Shown here one piece after another: positions 36,424 to 45,987 of a DNA stretch of 64,000 nt. The notes below the pieces were generated by a model. It was given only the letters and a program-made list of their open reading frames with translations. It was not told the DNA's origin and made no database searches. How positions within the stretch are numbered: position 1 is the stretch's first letter; every line of letters starts with the position of its first letter. The stretch is from Bacillus sp. REN3 (lineage in GTDB: Bacteria; Bacillota; Bacilli; Bacillales; Cytobacillaceae), in assembly GCF_017912555.1 (NCBI RefSeq), contig NZ_JAERSD010000012.1:1-64000 (forward strand). The letters are read 5' to 3'. Position numbers and translations under genes: made by a program.

Positions 36424-37599
36424 TTATTTATCCTTGATCTCCAACAGCTTCAGCCGCAGTTCATTCTCCATCGTAGACAGGTCTTGTTCTGCCTGGCGGC
36501 GCTTCACCCGGCCTTCTTCCTGGATCCTCAAGGTTTCTTCCAGGGTGGTGATCAGGTTTTCCTGTGTTTTCTTCAGTGTTTCGATATCGACGATGCCGCG
36601 TTCGTTTTCCTTCGCGGTTTCGATTGTGTTTGTCTTCAGCATCTCGGCGTTTTTCAGGAGTAGTTCATTTGTCGTTTTCGACACCTGTTTTTGCGCTTCG
36701 ACTGCATGGCGCTGCCTGATCAATGTCAGGGCAATGGCCACCTGGTTTTTCCAGAGAGGGATCGCCGTGACAATGGAAGACTGGATCTTTTCGACCAACG
36801 CCTGGTTGGTGTTCTGGATCAGGCGGATCTGCGGCGCGCTCTGGATCGTGATCTCCCTGCTTAGCTTCAAGTCGTAAAGACGTTTATCAAGGCGGTCCGC
36901 AAATTGGATCATATCGTTTACTTCCTGGAACTTCATCTGGTCCTGCGTCTGTTCGGCGGCGCGCTTCAGCTCGGGAATCGTTTTATTGTGCAGCTCTTCC
37001 AGCTTAAGTTCCCCGGCAGCAATGTACACGTTCAACGCATGGAAATATTCCTTGTTCGTCTCATACAATTTCTCGAGCATGCCAATATCCGAAAGAAGCA
37101 CATTTTTGCTCCTTTCGAGTTTGACACTGATCCGGTCGATCTGCGCTCCAGTCTTCTGGTACTTTGATAAGATTTCCTGGACAGAGCCTGAAATCTTTCC
37201 AAACATCCGGGATAGGAACGATTTCTTTTCCATGCTCAATTCCTCTGGGTTCATATCGCTAAGCCGTTTCATCAAATCGTTGATGATTTCGCCGACTTCG
37301 CCAACATCCTTTTTCTGTACATGTTCGAGCATCGCATGGGAGAACGTCAGCAGCTTGCTTTGCGCCTGTGTGCCATACTGGATCATCGCCTGATGGTTCT
37401 TCGGGTCTATTTGTTCAGCCAATTGGTAAGCCCTTGCCCTGTTTTCCTCAGGGATGACATCAATCAGTTTTACTGGCCTTGCTTCCTGCTGCCGCGCGGT
37501 CTGCATCTGCATTTCTGGTCCATCCCCGAACGGATTGGCAAGGATATCATCCATGATGTGATCTGTGTCCTTCAACAGATTGGTATTCTTTTCGTCCAT
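36424..37599 (-). CDS. yaaN: TelA/YaaN-family protein (toxic anion resistance)
   Basis: A 391-residue, largely alpha-helical coiled-coil protein of the TelA (pfam05816) family. Typical blocks are [32 protein letters not shown], and [20 protein letters not shown], followed by [20 protein letters not shown]. Family members are linked to tellurite, antimicrobial or membrane-stress tolerance; the mechanism is not known. No signal peptide or membrane segment. It overlaps the xpaC stop by one base, as in the B. subtilis xpaC-yaaN pair. Confidence 0.9.
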   Translation of the reverse strand: MDEKNTNLLKDTDHIMDDILANPFGDGPEMQMQTARQQEARPVKLIDVIPEENRARAYQLAEQIDPKNHQAMIQYGTQAQSKLLTFSHAMLEHVQKKDVGEVGEIINDLMKRLSDMNPEELSMEKKSFLSRMFGKISGSVQEILSKYQKTGAQIDRISVKLERSKNVLLSDIGMLEKLYETNKEYFHALNVYIAAGELKLEELHNKTIPELKRAAEQTQDQMKFQEVNDMIQFADRLDKRLYDLKLSREITIQSAPQIRLIQNTNQALVEKIQSSIVTAIPLWKNQVAIALTLIRQRHAVEAQKQVSKTTNELLLKNAEMLKTNTIETAKENERGIVDIETLKKTQENLITTLEETLRIQEEGRVKRRQAEQDLSTMENELRLKLLEIKDK

Positions 37600-38255
37600 T
37601 ATTTCAACCTCCTGGTTTCGTCAGGAATTTCGTCCAGCTTTTTGATGGAATGCCTGGCAACATCGATTTCGAAGTTGAGGTGGTCGAGATCATCGGAAAG
37701 GATATACTGCATATCCTTTTCCACGGCCTTAGTCAGTTCCTTCAATGTATATTGGGTCTCATACAACGATTGCTCCAGTTCCCTATTCGTTCCGGGCTGG
37801 GAAGAAAGGAACGCATACTTTTCGGATAGTTCAACGACAGAGTCCAGATGTGAAAAATAAAACTTCTCCGCTTTATAAAACCTCCGCGGCTCCCTTTTGC
37901 TTAACCTTTGGATGCTTTTGATCATCCGCAAAAGTTCCATCCTCTGTTTAAGCGAACGGATATGGCGGACCGTGAAAAGAGCCTTTTGCAGCCTGTTGAT
38001 TTTCTGCTGTGCATCTATAAGATTCTTCCTGATGTATCTGTATTCCTTCTTTGTCAGGCCATGCTTTTTCAGGAAAAGGCGGTTCATGTACGCGCCAATG
38101 CCCATATAGACCACGCCGCCCCCGATCAAAGCATATAAAGAAGAAAGCAGGAACGTCTGGTCAAACCCAGCGAAACTGACCAGCCAAACGAAGACGGAAG
38201 ACGGGATTGCTACAGCTGTCCGGACTATGAACGAAACAAATGTATTCATATACAT
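37599..38255 (-). CDS. xpaC: XpaC-like protein
   Basis: A 218-residue protein with two N-terminal transmembrane segments (about 8-55) followed by a long helical cytoplasmic region rich in Arg, Lys and Gln. It matches XpaC, named for its effect on X-phosphate colour in B. subtilis, in size and in pairing with yaaN. It may anchor YaaN to the membrane. AGGAG lies 5 bases before the ATG. The upstream region carries an ECF-type promoter. Confidence 0.85.
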   Translation of the reverse strand: MYMNTFVSFIVRTAVAIPSSVFVWLVSFAGFDQTFLLSSLYALIGGGVVYMGIGAYMNRLFLKKHGLTKKEYRYIRKNLIDAQQKINRLQKALFTVRHIRSLKQRMELLRMIKSIQRLSKREPRRFYKAEKFYFSHLDSVVELSEKYAFLSSQPGTNRELEQSLYETQYTLKELTKAVEKDMQYILSDDLDHLNFEIDVARHSIKKLDEIPDETRRLK

Positions 38256-38286
38256 CGACTCTCCTATTTAGAATCCTTCCTATTAC

Positions 38287-38313
38287 TACGGATAGGTGGA
38301 AACGAATGTTTCA
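38287..38313 (-). promoter_or_regulatory. ECF (sigma-W type) promoter of xpaC-yaaN
   Basis: On the minus strand TGAAAC (38308-38313) is followed after 17 bases by CGTA (38287-38290), the consensus for extracytoplasmic-function sigma factors such as sigma-W. It is 32 bases upstream of the xpaC start. I recall that B. subtilis xpaC-yaaN is in the sigma-W regulon, which agrees. The remaining bases up to 38564 show nothing else I can name. Confidence 0.65.
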
Positions 38314-38564
38314 GTAAAAGATAAAAAACGTTTTCCTTATTTATACAATACTCCATCCTGCACCCCATTTCCACCGACCGCATCCGTAATTCAAACTAGG
38401 GCTTGAGACGTAGGGCAGGACAAAAATTCGACAGTCTCCTTCCCAGATTGATGAATTGCTTGGGAATTTGTAGAAACTTTTGTTGTTTCATTTACAGGAG
38501 AAGGCGGTATATAGAGATTACAGGAACAAAAGTAAAAATCATACAATTAAAGGGGTGTGATCAA

Positions 38565-38669
38565 ATGAAAGTCAAAGCCGGAAGCTGGAGTATGCTGAGC
38601 CCACAAGAAAAACTATTATTACTGACCGTCATCAGCAAACAAAACAAGAAAGGCAGCAAACATGAATGA
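38565..38669 (+). CDS. Small protein, 34 residues, unknown function
   Basis: ATG preceded by AAGGGGTGTGATCAA. The peptide starts MKVKAGSWSMLSPQEKLLLL and ends with a lysine-rich KQNKKGSKHE, so a short amphipathic helix with a basic tail is likely. I do not recognise a family. The good ribosome binding site and start argue that it is translated. Confidence 0.45.
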   Translation: MKVKAGSWSMLSPQEKLLLLTVISKQNKKGSKHE

Positions 38670-38683
38670 ACTTTCCACAATCA

Positions 38684-38732
38684 GTGCCTGACCCCCGGCA
38701 CCGGAACCAGTGTATCCGCCTGGGTCAGGCAC
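38684..38732. repeat. Dispersed GTGCCTGACCC inverted repeat
   Basis: GTGCCTGACCC (38684-38694) and its complement GGGTCAGGCAC (38722-38732) flank 27 bases, forming a long hairpin. Similar GTGCCT-centred repeats are scattered in genomes of Bacillus relatives, and related words occur at 11896, 45692 and 51714-51743 in this window. There is no T-run, so it is not a simple terminator. Confidence 0.6.
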
Positions 38733-38952
38733 GAAAGACTTTTAATCCAGCATTTCAAATACTGAAACTTCCAATCTTCTCCTTCCTCAAATTCCTCTCT
38801 CTATGTCGGGATATTTATATTTTTGTCACAATTAAATTTCAACCCCCAGCTTGCGGATTTGACCTTTTTTGACATTCCAAACAGTTATATTACGCGATTT
38901 TCAGGAAAAAAATGATGTTTCCAGGAAGATTTTTAGGCTTTATGCAAAAACT

Positions 38953-39008
38953 TGTAATCTAAATGTAATTTTCCTGTTATTCGCCTGTAACCCCGCTCGC
39001 TATATACT
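38953..39008 (+). promoter_or_regulatory. Four tandem WalR half-sites and -10 element
   Basis: TGTAAT (38953), TGTAAT (38964), TGTTAT (38975) and TGTAAC (38986) all match the WalR half-site TGTWAH and are exactly 11 bases apart, that is with 5-base spacers. The last two overlap the -35 position of a promoter whose -10 is TATACT (39003-39008). This is the layout of a WalR-activated promoter and drives the NlpC/P60 gene that starts at 39042. Confidence 0.75.
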
Positions 39009-39041
39009 ATGTTTAAATCTGACATACGGGGGTAAACTTAC

Positions 39042-39734
39042 TTGTTTAAGAGAATACTAGCAGCACTTTTGCTTTTCACTTTAGTAGCAACTGTTGCACC
39101 GTCGATCGATAAAGCCTCTGCCTCTGGAAAAACGTATTATGTGAAAATCGATTCAGGTTCCCTGAATGTAAGGAAAAAACCTTCTACTTCCGGCGCCATT
39201 GTCGCCAAACTGGCAAAAGGCCAGCAGTTGACTGTTAGCTCCCAGTCCAAGGGATGGGCGCAGGTTACAGCCAAAGGGAAAAAAGGGTATGTAAGTTCGA
39301 AATATATCGCTCCAAAGAGCGTTTCAAAGGCGCCTGCAAAAAAGGCAGCTGCAAAAAAAGCTTCCGCAGCGAGCAATTATAAAGCGACGGCCATCTCCGT
39401 AGCCAAGAGCAACCTTGGGGTCAAATACAAATGGGGCGGAAACACTCCAAGCGGGTTTGACTGTTCGGGATTGGTTACCTACTCATTCAGCAAGGCTGGC
39501 GTTTCCCTGCCGCGCACAGCTGCAGACATGTACAGCAGAGCCGGTACAAAGGTAACCTCTTATCAGCCGGGAGATTTGCTGTTCTACGCAACAGGCGGCG
39601 GAAAAAGAGTAACACATGTAGCGATCTACATAGGCAATGGCCAAATGATCCACTCTGTTACAAATGGCGTTTCCTATTCAAGCCTGAATAACTCATACTG
39701 GAAAAAAAGATTTATTGGCGCAAAAAGATTATAG
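39042..39734 (+). CDS. Secreted SH3-NlpC/P60 peptidoglycan endopeptidase
   Basis: Cell-wall hydrolase of 230 residues that probably cuts D-gamma-glutamyl-diamino acid bonds in the peptidoglycan stem. Signal peptide with cleavage near residue 28 (KASAS-GK); bacterial SH3 domain at about 30-90 (GSLNVRKKPSTSG, GYVSSKYI); an Ala/Lys-rich linker (95-112); NlpC/P60 domain with Cys141 (GFDCSGL), His192 (VTHVAIYIG) and His204 (MIHSVT). The start is TTG with GGGGG about 10 bases upstream. Single gene with its own terminator. Four WalR half-sites upstream place it with LytE/CwlO-type autolysins under WalKR. Confidence 0.92.
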   Translation: MFKRILAALLLFTLVATVAPSIDKASASGKTYYVKIDSGSLNVRKKPSTSGAIVAKLAKGQQLTVSSQSKGWAQVTAKGKKGYVSSKYIAPKSVSKAPAKKAAAKKASAASNYKATAISVAKSNLGVKYKWGGNTPSGFDCSGLVTYSFSKAGVSLPRTAADMYSRAGTKVTSYQPGDLLFYATGGGKRVTHVAIYIGNGQMIHSVTNGVSYSSLNNSYWKKRFIGAKRL

Positions 39735-39741
39735 AACATTC

Positions 39742-39769
39742 AAAGTGGCTGTACGAGGCCACTTTTTTT
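39742..39769 (+). terminator. Terminator of the NlpC/P60 gene
   Basis: AAAGTGGC (39742-39749) pairs with GCCACTTT (39758-39765), followed by T residues, 8 bases after the stop codon. Confidence 0.88.
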
Positions 39770-39825
39770 ATTTGGGCCATGCATGGAAATGAAGGCCAAC
39801 TGCTTGCTCCAGTGATTCCACGCCA

Positions 39826-39859
39826 TAAAAAACAGGCAGCTTTAGTGATGAGCTGCCTG
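39826..39859 (-). terminator. Terminator of the ribose operon
   Basis: CAGGCAGCT (39833-39841) pairs with AGCTGCCTG (39851-39859) with a 9-nt loop. On the minus strand it is followed by TTTTTT and lies 18 bases after the rbsB stop. Confidence 0.88.
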
Positions 39860-39877
39860 CTTTAGGTTAAGACTCTG

Positions 39878-40804
39878 TTATTTTTTGATCAATTCCAGTT
39901 CTACTGGGATGAATTCTTCAACTTTTTCTTCTTTGTTGACTTTGATTGCGGTCTTGACTGCTTCCTGGCCGATCAATTCAGGCTTTTGGGCGACAGTCGC
40001 ACCCATTTTTCCATCCTCGACTGCTTTTACTGCGTCGTCTGTTGCATCGAATCCAACCACGATGACGTCATCAAGTCCTGCTGCTTTCAATGCCTCGATC
40101 GCTCCTAATGCCATTTCGTCATTGTGCGCGAAAACGGCCTGGATGTCTTTTTTGCTTTGAAGGATGTTTTCCATTACAGAAAGTCCTTTGGAACGGTCAA
40201 AGTCCGCAGGCTGCTTTGCGACAACCTCGATTCCATTTTCGCCTGCTATTGCTTCATTAAAACCTTTTCCGCGTTCCCGGGCCGCCGAAGACCCTGGGAT
40301 TCCTTCCAGCTCAACTACCTTCCCCTTGCCGCCAAGCTTTTCAGCGAGGAACTCTCCAGCCATTTTACCGCCAGCAGCATTATCTGAGGCGATGTGGGCG
40401 ATGACTTCTCCGCCGTCAGCACTTCTATCCACCGTGATGACGGGGATGTTTGCATTGTTGGCAGACTCAATCGCTGCTGCGACAGCGGCAGAATCAGTCG
40501 GGTTCACCAGCAGGATATCCACTCCGCGCTGGATTAAATCTTCAATATCACTTACCTGCTTCGCTGAATCGTTTTGTGCGTCAACTGTTGTAATGTCAAT
40601 GCCCTGTGACTTCGCTTCCTCTTCGGCGCCCTCTTTCAATGTCACAAAGAACGGATTGTTCAGCGTTGAAATCGAGAGGCCGATTTTGATTTTCTCATCC
40701 TTCTTCTTGCCTTCAGACTCCTTCGGACCTTGTTCAAGCGAACATCCCGCAAGGAGCGCAACTGCCAGAATCGCTAACAAAAAACCTTTCAACAGACCTT
40801 TCAT
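39878..40804 (-). CDS. rbsB: Ribose ABC transporter substrate-binding lipoprotein
   Basis: Extracytoplasmic ribose receptor. A lipoprotein signal peptide ends in LLAGCS (Cys21). The mature domain begins KIGLSISTLNNPFFVTLKEG, with the ribose-binding motifs VNPTDSAAV, ITVDRSADGGEV, HIASDNAAGGKM and HNDEMALGAIEA. The frame is open to 40867, but the ATG at 40802-40804 follows GGGGG and starts the signal peptide, so it is the start (308 residues). Last gene of rbsRKDACB. Confidence 0.95.
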   Translation of the reverse strand: MKGLLKGFLLAILAVALLAGCSLEQGPKESEGKKKDEKIKIGLSISTLNNPFFVTLKEGAEEEAKSQGIDITTVDAQNDSAKQVSDIEDLIQRGVDILLVNPTDSAAVAAAIESANNANIPVITVDRSADGGEVIAHIASDNAAGGKMAGEFLAEKLGGKGKVVELEGIPGSSAARERGKGFNEAIAGENGIEVVAKQPADFDRSKGLSVMENILQSKKDIQAVFAHNDEMALGAIEALKAAGLDDVIVVGFDATDDAVKAVEDGKMGATVAQKPELIGQEAVKTAIKVNKEEKVEEFIPVELELIKK

Positions 40805-40832
40805 TCGTGAATCCCCCTTTAAATTTTTATTA

Positions 40833-41765
40833 TTAAGCCGCTTTTTTGCGGTCCAATAATACTGCAAGCAAAATGACGCCGCCTTTTACAACCTGCTGGT
40901 AAAATGATGAAACATTCAACAGATTCAAGCCATTGTTCAGGACCCCGATGATCAAGGCGCCCACCAGCGTCCCAAAAATCCAGCCCCGGCCGCCTGAGAG
41001 ACTCGTCCCGCCCAACACGACTGCGGCAATGGCATCAAGTTCGTATGACGCCCCGGCTGTCGGCTGTGCTGAATTCAATCTCGATGTCAGTGTAATGCCG
41101 GCAAGCGCGGATAAAAGCCCGGCAAGCGAATACACGCCAATTTTGATGCGGTCAACCCTTAAACCTGATAGCAAGGAAGCTTCTTCATTTCCGCCAATGG
41201 CGTAAACTCCTCGTCCAAATGTGGTTTTTCGCAGGATGAAATAGAGGATCCCGTAAGAAACCAGCATGGTGACAACCGGGAATGGGATCCCTAAGAAATA
41301 CCCTTTCCCAAGCATCTGGAAGGACACTGCATCCGAAAGCCCTGTAATCGGACGCCCCTCAGTATACACAAGAGTGAGTCCGCGGAAAATCGTCATAGTC
41401 GCAAGTGTCGCAATGAACGGAGCGACTTTCCCTTTCGTGATGATCAGACCATTCACGGCTCCCATGGCCGTACCGGCTAATAAACCGATCAGCAAAGCAA
41501 GGATCGGATCGGTCCCGCCTGCAAGCATCCCGGCTGTCAATGCAGAGGACAGTGCGAGGATGGAGCCGACTGACAGGTCGATTCCCCCGGTTAGAATGAC
41601 AAATGTCATTCCATAAGCGATCAATGCATTGATCGATACCTGCCGAAGGACGTTAAAGATGTTATTGACTCTTAAAAAGTCCGGGCTCATTACAGATAAA
41701 ATAATCAAGATTAAGAATAAGCCGATTAGCGGTCCGAGCTTTTGGAAGATACTAATTTTTTTCAT
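40833..41765 (-). CDS. rbsC: Ribose ABC transporter permease
   Basis: Inner-membrane channel subunit of the CUT2 family with 8-10 transmembrane segments. [20 protein letters not shown] and [20 protein letters not shown] are the signature regions. The frame extends to 41825, but the ATG at 41763-41765 follows GGGGGG by about 8 bases and gives 310 residues. It overlaps the rbsA 3' end by 14 bases, so translation is probably coupled. Confidence 0.95.
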   Translation of the reverse strand: MKKISIFQKLGPLIGLFLILIILSVMSPDFLRVNNIFNVLRQVSINALIAYGMTFVILTGGIDLSVGSILALSSALTAGMLAGGTDPILALLIGLLAGTAMGAVNGLIITKGKVAPFIATLATMTIFRGLTLVYTEGRPITGLSDAVSFQMLGKGYFLGIPFPVVTMLVSYGILYFILRKTTFGRGVYAIGGNEEASLLSGLRVDRIKIGVYSLAGLLSALAGITLTSRLNSAQPTAGASYELDAIAAVVLGGTSLSGGRGWIFGTLVGALIIGVLNNGLNLLNVSSFYQQVVKGGVILLAVLLDRKKAA

Positions 41766-43263
41766 GGATATTCCCCCCTGTGGCGGCCTGCATGATTTTT
41801 TCCTGGTCCGCTTCCTGTCTGTCAAAAATAGCTGTCATTTTCCCTTCATGGATGACCATGACGCGATCACTCATTCCAAGTATTTCAGGCAATTCGGATG
41901 AAACCATGATGATTGCGACACCTTTCTCTGTCAGTTCATTCATGATGGAATAGATTTCTTTCTTCGCTCCGACATCGACTCCGCGGGTCGGTTCATCGAG
42001 GATCAATACCTTCGGGTCAATGCCAAGCCATTTTCCGATCACGACCTTTTGCTGATTCCCACCGCTCAGGGATTTCACGATCTGTTCCCCGCCGGATGTC
42101 TTCACTTTCAATTTTTCAATCATGCCTTTTACGTAATCCGCTTCTTTTTTATCGGACATGAGTCCTTTCTTCGAAAACCTTTTCAAGCTCGGCAGGACCA
42201 GATTTTCACGGACGCTCAGGCCGAGGACAAGTCCTTCATCCTTGCGGTCTTCGGTAATGAAACCAATCCCGGCTTTGATGGCATCATATGGGTGCCTGAT
42301 CTGTGCTTTGTTTCCGTCTATATAGATGCTGCCGCCCTTCAGCGGCCTTTTCCCGAAGATACCCTCCATGATCTCGGTCCTGCCAGCGCCCATCAGGCCT
42401 GCGACACCGAGGATTTCCCCGCTCCTGACAGAAAACGAAATATCCTCGAACGCTCCTTCGGCAGAAAAATCCTCGATGCGGATTTTTTCGTTCCCTGGCC
42501 TGGCTGATCTTGCCGGGAAACGTTCGCCCAGCTCCCTGCCGACCATCATTTTGACGATTTCTTCAAAGCTTGTGTCTTTGGTGATTTTTGTCCCTATCGA
42601 TTGGCCATCCCTGAGCACGGTGATCCTGTCGCACATCCGGAAAATCTCTTCCATGCGATGGGAAATATAGACGATTCCCACCCCCTGCTCGCGGAGCCCG
42701 GAAATCACTTTGAACAAGGACTCGATTTCCCGGTCAGTCAAGGCCGCTGTCGGTTCATCCATGACCAGCACTTCCGAATTGGTGGCCACAGCCCTGGCAA
42801 TTTCGATCATTTGCTGCTGTCCGACAGACAGGCTGCCTGCTACTTCCTCGGGATCAAGATCGATGCCAAGCCGTTTTAGATATTCCTTCGTTTTTTTCTT
42901 CATTTCCTTCGTCTTGATCAGCCCAGTTTTCCCGAAGGTGATTTCCTTGCCAAGGAACATATTCTCCGCCACGGTCAGATAGGGAATGATATTCAATTCC
43001 TGGTGGATGACCGTGATGCCCGCCAGCTCTGCTTCCTTAGCTGATTTGAAGCTTGCTTCCTTTCCTTTGACTTTGATTTCGCCAAGATCCTTCTGATAGA
43101 TCCCAGTCAGGATTTTCATCAATGTCGATTTTCCCGCACCATTTTCCCCCATCAAGGCGTGAACTTCGCCTGTTTTCAGGTCAAAGTCCACTTTTTTCAA
43201 GACTTGGACAGGACCGAAGGATTTTGTAATCCCTTTCATTTTAATGATTTCAGAACCAGCCAT
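41752..43263 (-). CDS. rbsA: Ribose ABC transporter ATP-binding protein (two ABC domains)
   Basis: A 503-residue duplicated ATPase. The first domain has [12 protein letters not shown] (Walker A), [13 protein letters not shown] and [10 protein letters not shown]. The second has the degenerate [11 protein letters not shown] Walker A normal for this family, then [16 protein letters not shown] and [13 protein letters not shown]. It energises ribose import with RbsC and RbsB. Starts immediately after rbsD (1-base overlap). Confidence 0.96.
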   Translation of the reverse strand: MAGSEIIKMKGITKSFGPVQVLKKVDFDLKTGEVHALMGENGAGKSTLMKILTGIYQKDLGEIKVKGKEASFKSAKEAELAGITVIHQELNIIPYLTVAENMFLGKEITFGKTGLIKTKEMKKKTKEYLKRLGIDLDPEEVAGSLSVGQQQMIEIARAVATNSEVLVMDEPTAALTDREIESLFKVISGLREQGVGIVYISHRMEEIFRMCDRITVLRDGQSIGTKITKDTSFEEIVKMMVGRELGERFPARSARPGNEKIRIEDFSAEGAFEDISFSVRSGEILGVAGLMGAGRTEIMEGIFGKRPLKGGSIYIDGNKAQIRHPYDAIKAGIGFITEDRKDEGLVLGLSVRENLVLPSLKRFSKKGLMSDKKEADYVKGMIEKLKVKTSGGEQIVKSLSGGNQQKVVIGKWLGIDPKVLILDEPTRGVDVGAKKEIYSIMNELTEKGVAIIMVSSELPEILGMSDRVMVIHEGKMTAIFDRQEADQEKIMQAATGGNIHEKN

Positions 43264-43652
43264 TAGAAGATCACCCCGGAATGAAGAATGATATTTGCGT
43301 AAGGAGTTGCTTCCCCTGTTCGAATGACTGCCTTCGCTTTGGCTGTTTTCACCTTGAATTCCTCGTGAGGCACAGCCTCGATCTTCTCGAAACGGTTTTC
43401 TATCAATGCGGCAGTTCCAGGGTTTTTTTCAAAAATTTCTTCGGCAATGGTTACCTCTTCGATCGCCATATCCTCGATGATCGCTTCAAGCGTCTCCTTA
43501 AAACCTGGAGAACCGATTTTCAGGGCTAGGTCGATTCTTTTCACGCCTTCGGGGATGGGCAATCCGCAATCCGCGATCACAATCGTATCGGTGTGGCCCA
43601 TGTTCGCTAAAACTTCTGCAATATGGCTGTTCAGGATTCCCTGCTTCTTCAT
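43263..43652 (-). CDS. rbsD: D-ribose pyranase
   Basis: Converts beta-pyranose to furanose forms of ribose so that ribokinase can use it. 129 residues; [20 protein letters not shown] contains the conserved His and Asp, and [15 protein letters not shown] is the C-terminal signature with Tyr/Asn. Overlaps rbsK by 4 bases and rbsA by 1. Confidence 0.95.
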   Translation of the reverse strand: MKKQGILNSHIAEVLANMGHTDTIVIADCGLPIPEGVKRIDLALKIGSPGFKETLEAIIEDMAIEEVTIAEEIFEKNPGTAALIENRFEKIEAVPHEEFKVKTAKAKAVIRTGEATPYANIILHSGVIF

Positions 43653-44548
43653 GCTTCTTCACCCTTTCTCTGCTGAAGGAATGATTCAACTTCAGCCCTT
43701 GTCGGCATTCCAGACTGGGCGCCCAGCTTTGTGACGGACAAAGCTCCGGCAGCTGCGGCGATTTCGCAAGCCTCGCTTAACGGCCGATCCTCCAGGAGCG
43801 CAACAGCCAAGGCTCCGTTAAACGTATCCCCGGCACCTGTCGTATCGACGACCTCGACTTTGAAGCTATCTTGATGGATGCTTTCACCTTCATCGAAGAA
43901 GTCGACGCCTTCCGCCCCCCTGGTAATGATGAGCTTCTTCTTGATCAGATCCTGGTTTGCGGCGGACTGGAGCAGGAGCTCTGCTTCATATTCATTCGGT
44001 GTAATATAATCGGCATTTTCGATCAATGTTCCCGATAGCGGCTTAAAAGGCGCCGGATTCAGGATGACCTTCTTCTTATGCTTCTTGGCAAGTCCTGCCG
44101 CAAGTTCAACTGACTCCATCGGTATTTCAAGCTGGAGAAGGACAAGGTCGCTTGCCGCTATGACATCCTCATAGCCTGCCACCACTTCCGGCGTCAGATG
44201 GTCATTTGCTCCAGGGACGACGATGATCGAGTTTTCCCCTTCTGCCAAAATGATTGTCGCCACCCCGGTCTTTTCATGTGTAACCGGTTTCACATCGCTC
44301 ACATCAATCTCATATTTTTGCAAATGCTGCAAGTACTCCTGGCCAAAAACGTCATCGCCAACAAGCCCGACCATCTTTACGTCTGCGCCCATTTTTGCTG
44401 CTGCTACAGCTTGATTGGCCCCTTTTCCGCCGGGAATCGTAAAAAATCGATTCCCGATGACGGTTTCTCCCATTTTCGGGACAATGTCCGTCTGTGTCAC
44501 TAAATCCATATTGATACTGCCAATGACAGTGATTCTTTTCGCCATCAT
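43649..44548 (-). CDS. rbsK: Ribokinase
   Basis: PfkB-family kinase that makes ribose-5-phosphate. 299 residues with GSINMDLV, the substrate motif [16 protein letters not shown], and the C-terminal signature [15 protein letters not shown] holding the catalytic Asp. Two tandem ATGs (44548 and 44545) are possible; AAGGGG precedes both. First enzyme gene after rbsR, 12 bases downstream. Confidence 0.95.
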   Translation of the reverse strand: MMAKRITVIGSINMDLVTQTDIVPKMGETVIGNRFFTIPGGKGANQAVAAAKMGADVKMVGLVGDDVFGQEYLQHLQKYEIDVSDVKPVTHEKTGVATIILAEGENSIIVVPGANDHLTPEVVAGYEDVIAASDLVLLQLEIPMESVELAAGLAKKHKKKVILNPAPFKPLSGTLIENADYITPNEYEAELLLQSAANQDLIKKKLIITRGAEGVDFFDEGESIHQDSFKVEVVDTTGAGDTFNGALAVALLEDRPLSEACEIAAAAGALSVTKLGAQSGMPTRAEVESFLQQRKGEEA

Positions 44549-44560
44549 CCATGCCCCTTC

Positions 44561-45541
44561 CTATTTTTGTGTGGAGCGTCTCACAACCAGGTCTACTTCA
44601 AATGTATAGTCTTTCTGTGAAATCGGCCTGCCTTCGATTAAGTCCAATAATAATGCGGCTGCTGTTGATCCCATCTTGTAGATCGGCTGAGCGACGGTCG
44701 TCAGCTCCGGTGACACGATTTCCCCGAATTCGATCCCATCGAAACCAACTACCTTCAATTCCGCGGGGACTTCATACCCCAATCGCTCTGCCGCCTTGAT
44801 GACGCCAATGGCCATGACGTCATTCCCGGCAAACACGCCATCGATATCCGGATATTTGGATAAAAGTTGAAAGGCTGACTTTTTCGCGCTTTCTAATTGG
44901 TATCCTGCTGAAATGACCAAATCATCATCATAGATGCCCATTTCCCTTGCGGCACCCTTGAAGCCTCTGAACCGTTCATTTGCGTTCGTGATAGTTTCCG
45001 GGCCCCTGATATGGGCGATTTTCCTGCACCCGCTTTCAATCAGATGGAGCGTCGCCCTTCTCGCACCCTCGTAATTATCGCAGGTAACATAAGGAATGAG
45101 TGAATCCAATGGCCTGTCGAGGGCAACAATCGGGAAATTGAAATCCTTGAGGTGTTCTGGCTTTAACGTATTGGATACAATCAGTACACCGTCAGCATAT
45201 TTTTGCTGCAGCATTTCAAAATAACGGATTTCTTTTTGAAGATTATCATCACTGTTGCACAATATGACGGTGAAATCAGAATCGTTTGTCACATCTTCAA
45301 CCGCTCTCGCCAATTGCGGGAAGAAAGGGTTCGTGATGTCTGGCACGATCAGCCCGATTGTTTTCGATTTCTTCTTATACAGACTGCGCGCAACGGAGTT
45401 AGGACGGTAATTCATTTCCTCGATTGCGGCTAAAACTGTCTTTCTGGTATCTTCATTGACATACCCTTTATCGTTGAGGACCCTTGATACGGTAGCCACT
45501 GAAACCCCAGCCCGCTTAGCCACTTCCCGAATTGTCACCAA
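44561..45541 (-). CDS. rbsR: LacI-family ribose operon repressor
   Basis: HTH at the N-terminus (TIREVAKRAGVSVATVSRVL, then NDKGYV) and a periplasmic-binding-like effector domain (IGLIVPDITNPFFPQLARAV, ALDRPLDS, VFAGNDVMAIGVIKAAERLG). The frame is open to 45640, but that stretch crosses the promoter and operator. The TTG at 45539-45541, 7 bases after GGAGAG, gives the normal 326-residue LacI protein. It is the first gene of the operon and overlies its own operator region, so it is probably autoregulated and released by ribose. Confidence 0.93.
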   Translation of the reverse strand: MVTIREVAKRAGVSVATVSRVLNDKGYVNEDTRKTVLAAIEEMNYRPNSVARSLYKKKSKTIGLIVPDITNPFFPQLARAVEDVTNDSDFTVILCNSDDNLQKEIRYFEMLQQKYADGVLIVSNTLKPEHLKDFNFPIVALDRPLDSLIPYVTCDNYEGARRATLHLIESGCRKIAHIRGPETITNANERFRGFKGAAREMGIYDDDLVISAGYQLESAKKSAFQLLSKYPDIDGVFAGNDVMAIGVIKAAERLGYEVPAELKVVGFDGIEFGEIVSPELTTVAQPIYKMGSTAAALLLDLIEGRPISQKDYTFEVDLVVRRSTQK

Positions 45542-45566
45542 ATTCAATCTCTCCGTTCTTTTTATA

Positions 45567-45580
45567 TGTAACCGGTTACA
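45567..45580. promoter_or_regulatory. RbsR operator
   Basis: TGTAACCGGTTACA is a perfect 14-bp palindrome with the central CG of LacI-family operators. It lies directly downstream of the rbs promoter -10 and 26 bases before the rbsR start. Confidence 0.8.
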
Positions 45581-45583
45581 GAA

Positions 45584-45613
45584 AGTATAAAACATGATGG
45601 CACGAAAGGTCAA
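45584..45613 (-). promoter_or_regulatory. Sigma-A promoter of the ribose operon
   Basis: On the minus strand TTGACC (45608-45613) is followed after 17-18 bases by TTATACT, which gives TATACT as the -10. Transcription would start in or next to the RbsR palindrome, a standard repression geometry. Confidence 0.7.
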
Positions 45614-45987
45614 GTGTTGAATTCTTCCTGCATTTCGCAACGGCGATTAGGGAGTAATGCCCAATTATATCTGCATATATGGCATTAAAAGGTGCCTAGC
45701 ACATACGGCAGACCATCGAAGTTGAACTTCCTGATTGCCAGGCAAGCAATCGTCACAAAGGCGGATAAACCCCATGCATCGGGTTGAAAACCATGGAATA
45801 AGACAATAAATTTTTAATGTTTTTACAATATTAAACCCCTTTTCGACAAATCATGACATTATTCCTATTAAATTCATTTTGAATTGTCCGTATATCTATA
45901 TAGGATGGAAACTTTAAACTTTTCTTACAGTACAATTGGGTTCTTTTCCATGAATCTTATGTCATCAAAATAAAAAGGAGAGATTTG
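45614..45987. other. Intergenic region with clustered hairpins, no gene recognised
   Basis: Between the rbs promoter and the small gene at 45988. From 45717 to 45785 three short hairpins follow each other: GAAGT-TGA-ACTTC, GATTGC-CAGGCAA-GCAATC and AACCC-CATGCATC-GGGTT. The word AAGGTGCCT at 45691 belongs to the dispersed repeat family. From about 45800 it is AT-rich and presumably holds the promoter of the small membrane protein. I compared the hairpin cluster with c-di-GMP and T-box layouts and found no convincing match. Confidence 0.3.

Noticed and set aside
40164-40859. Plus-strand open frame of 231 codons opposite rbsB
   Set aside because: It is antisense to rbsB, which has a lipoprotein signal and ribose-binding motifs; no ribosome binding site or recognisable protein.
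44561-45640. Longer rbsR frame to 45640
   Set aside because: The extension crosses the operator and -10/-35 elements; the TTG at 45541 gives the normal LacI-family N-terminus.
45690-45790. c-di-GMP (GEMM) riboswitch
   Set aside because: Some words resemble it (GGCAGACC, CACAAAGG), but the P1/P2 pairing and the receptor and tetraloop do not fit; kept only as an unidentified hairpin cluster.
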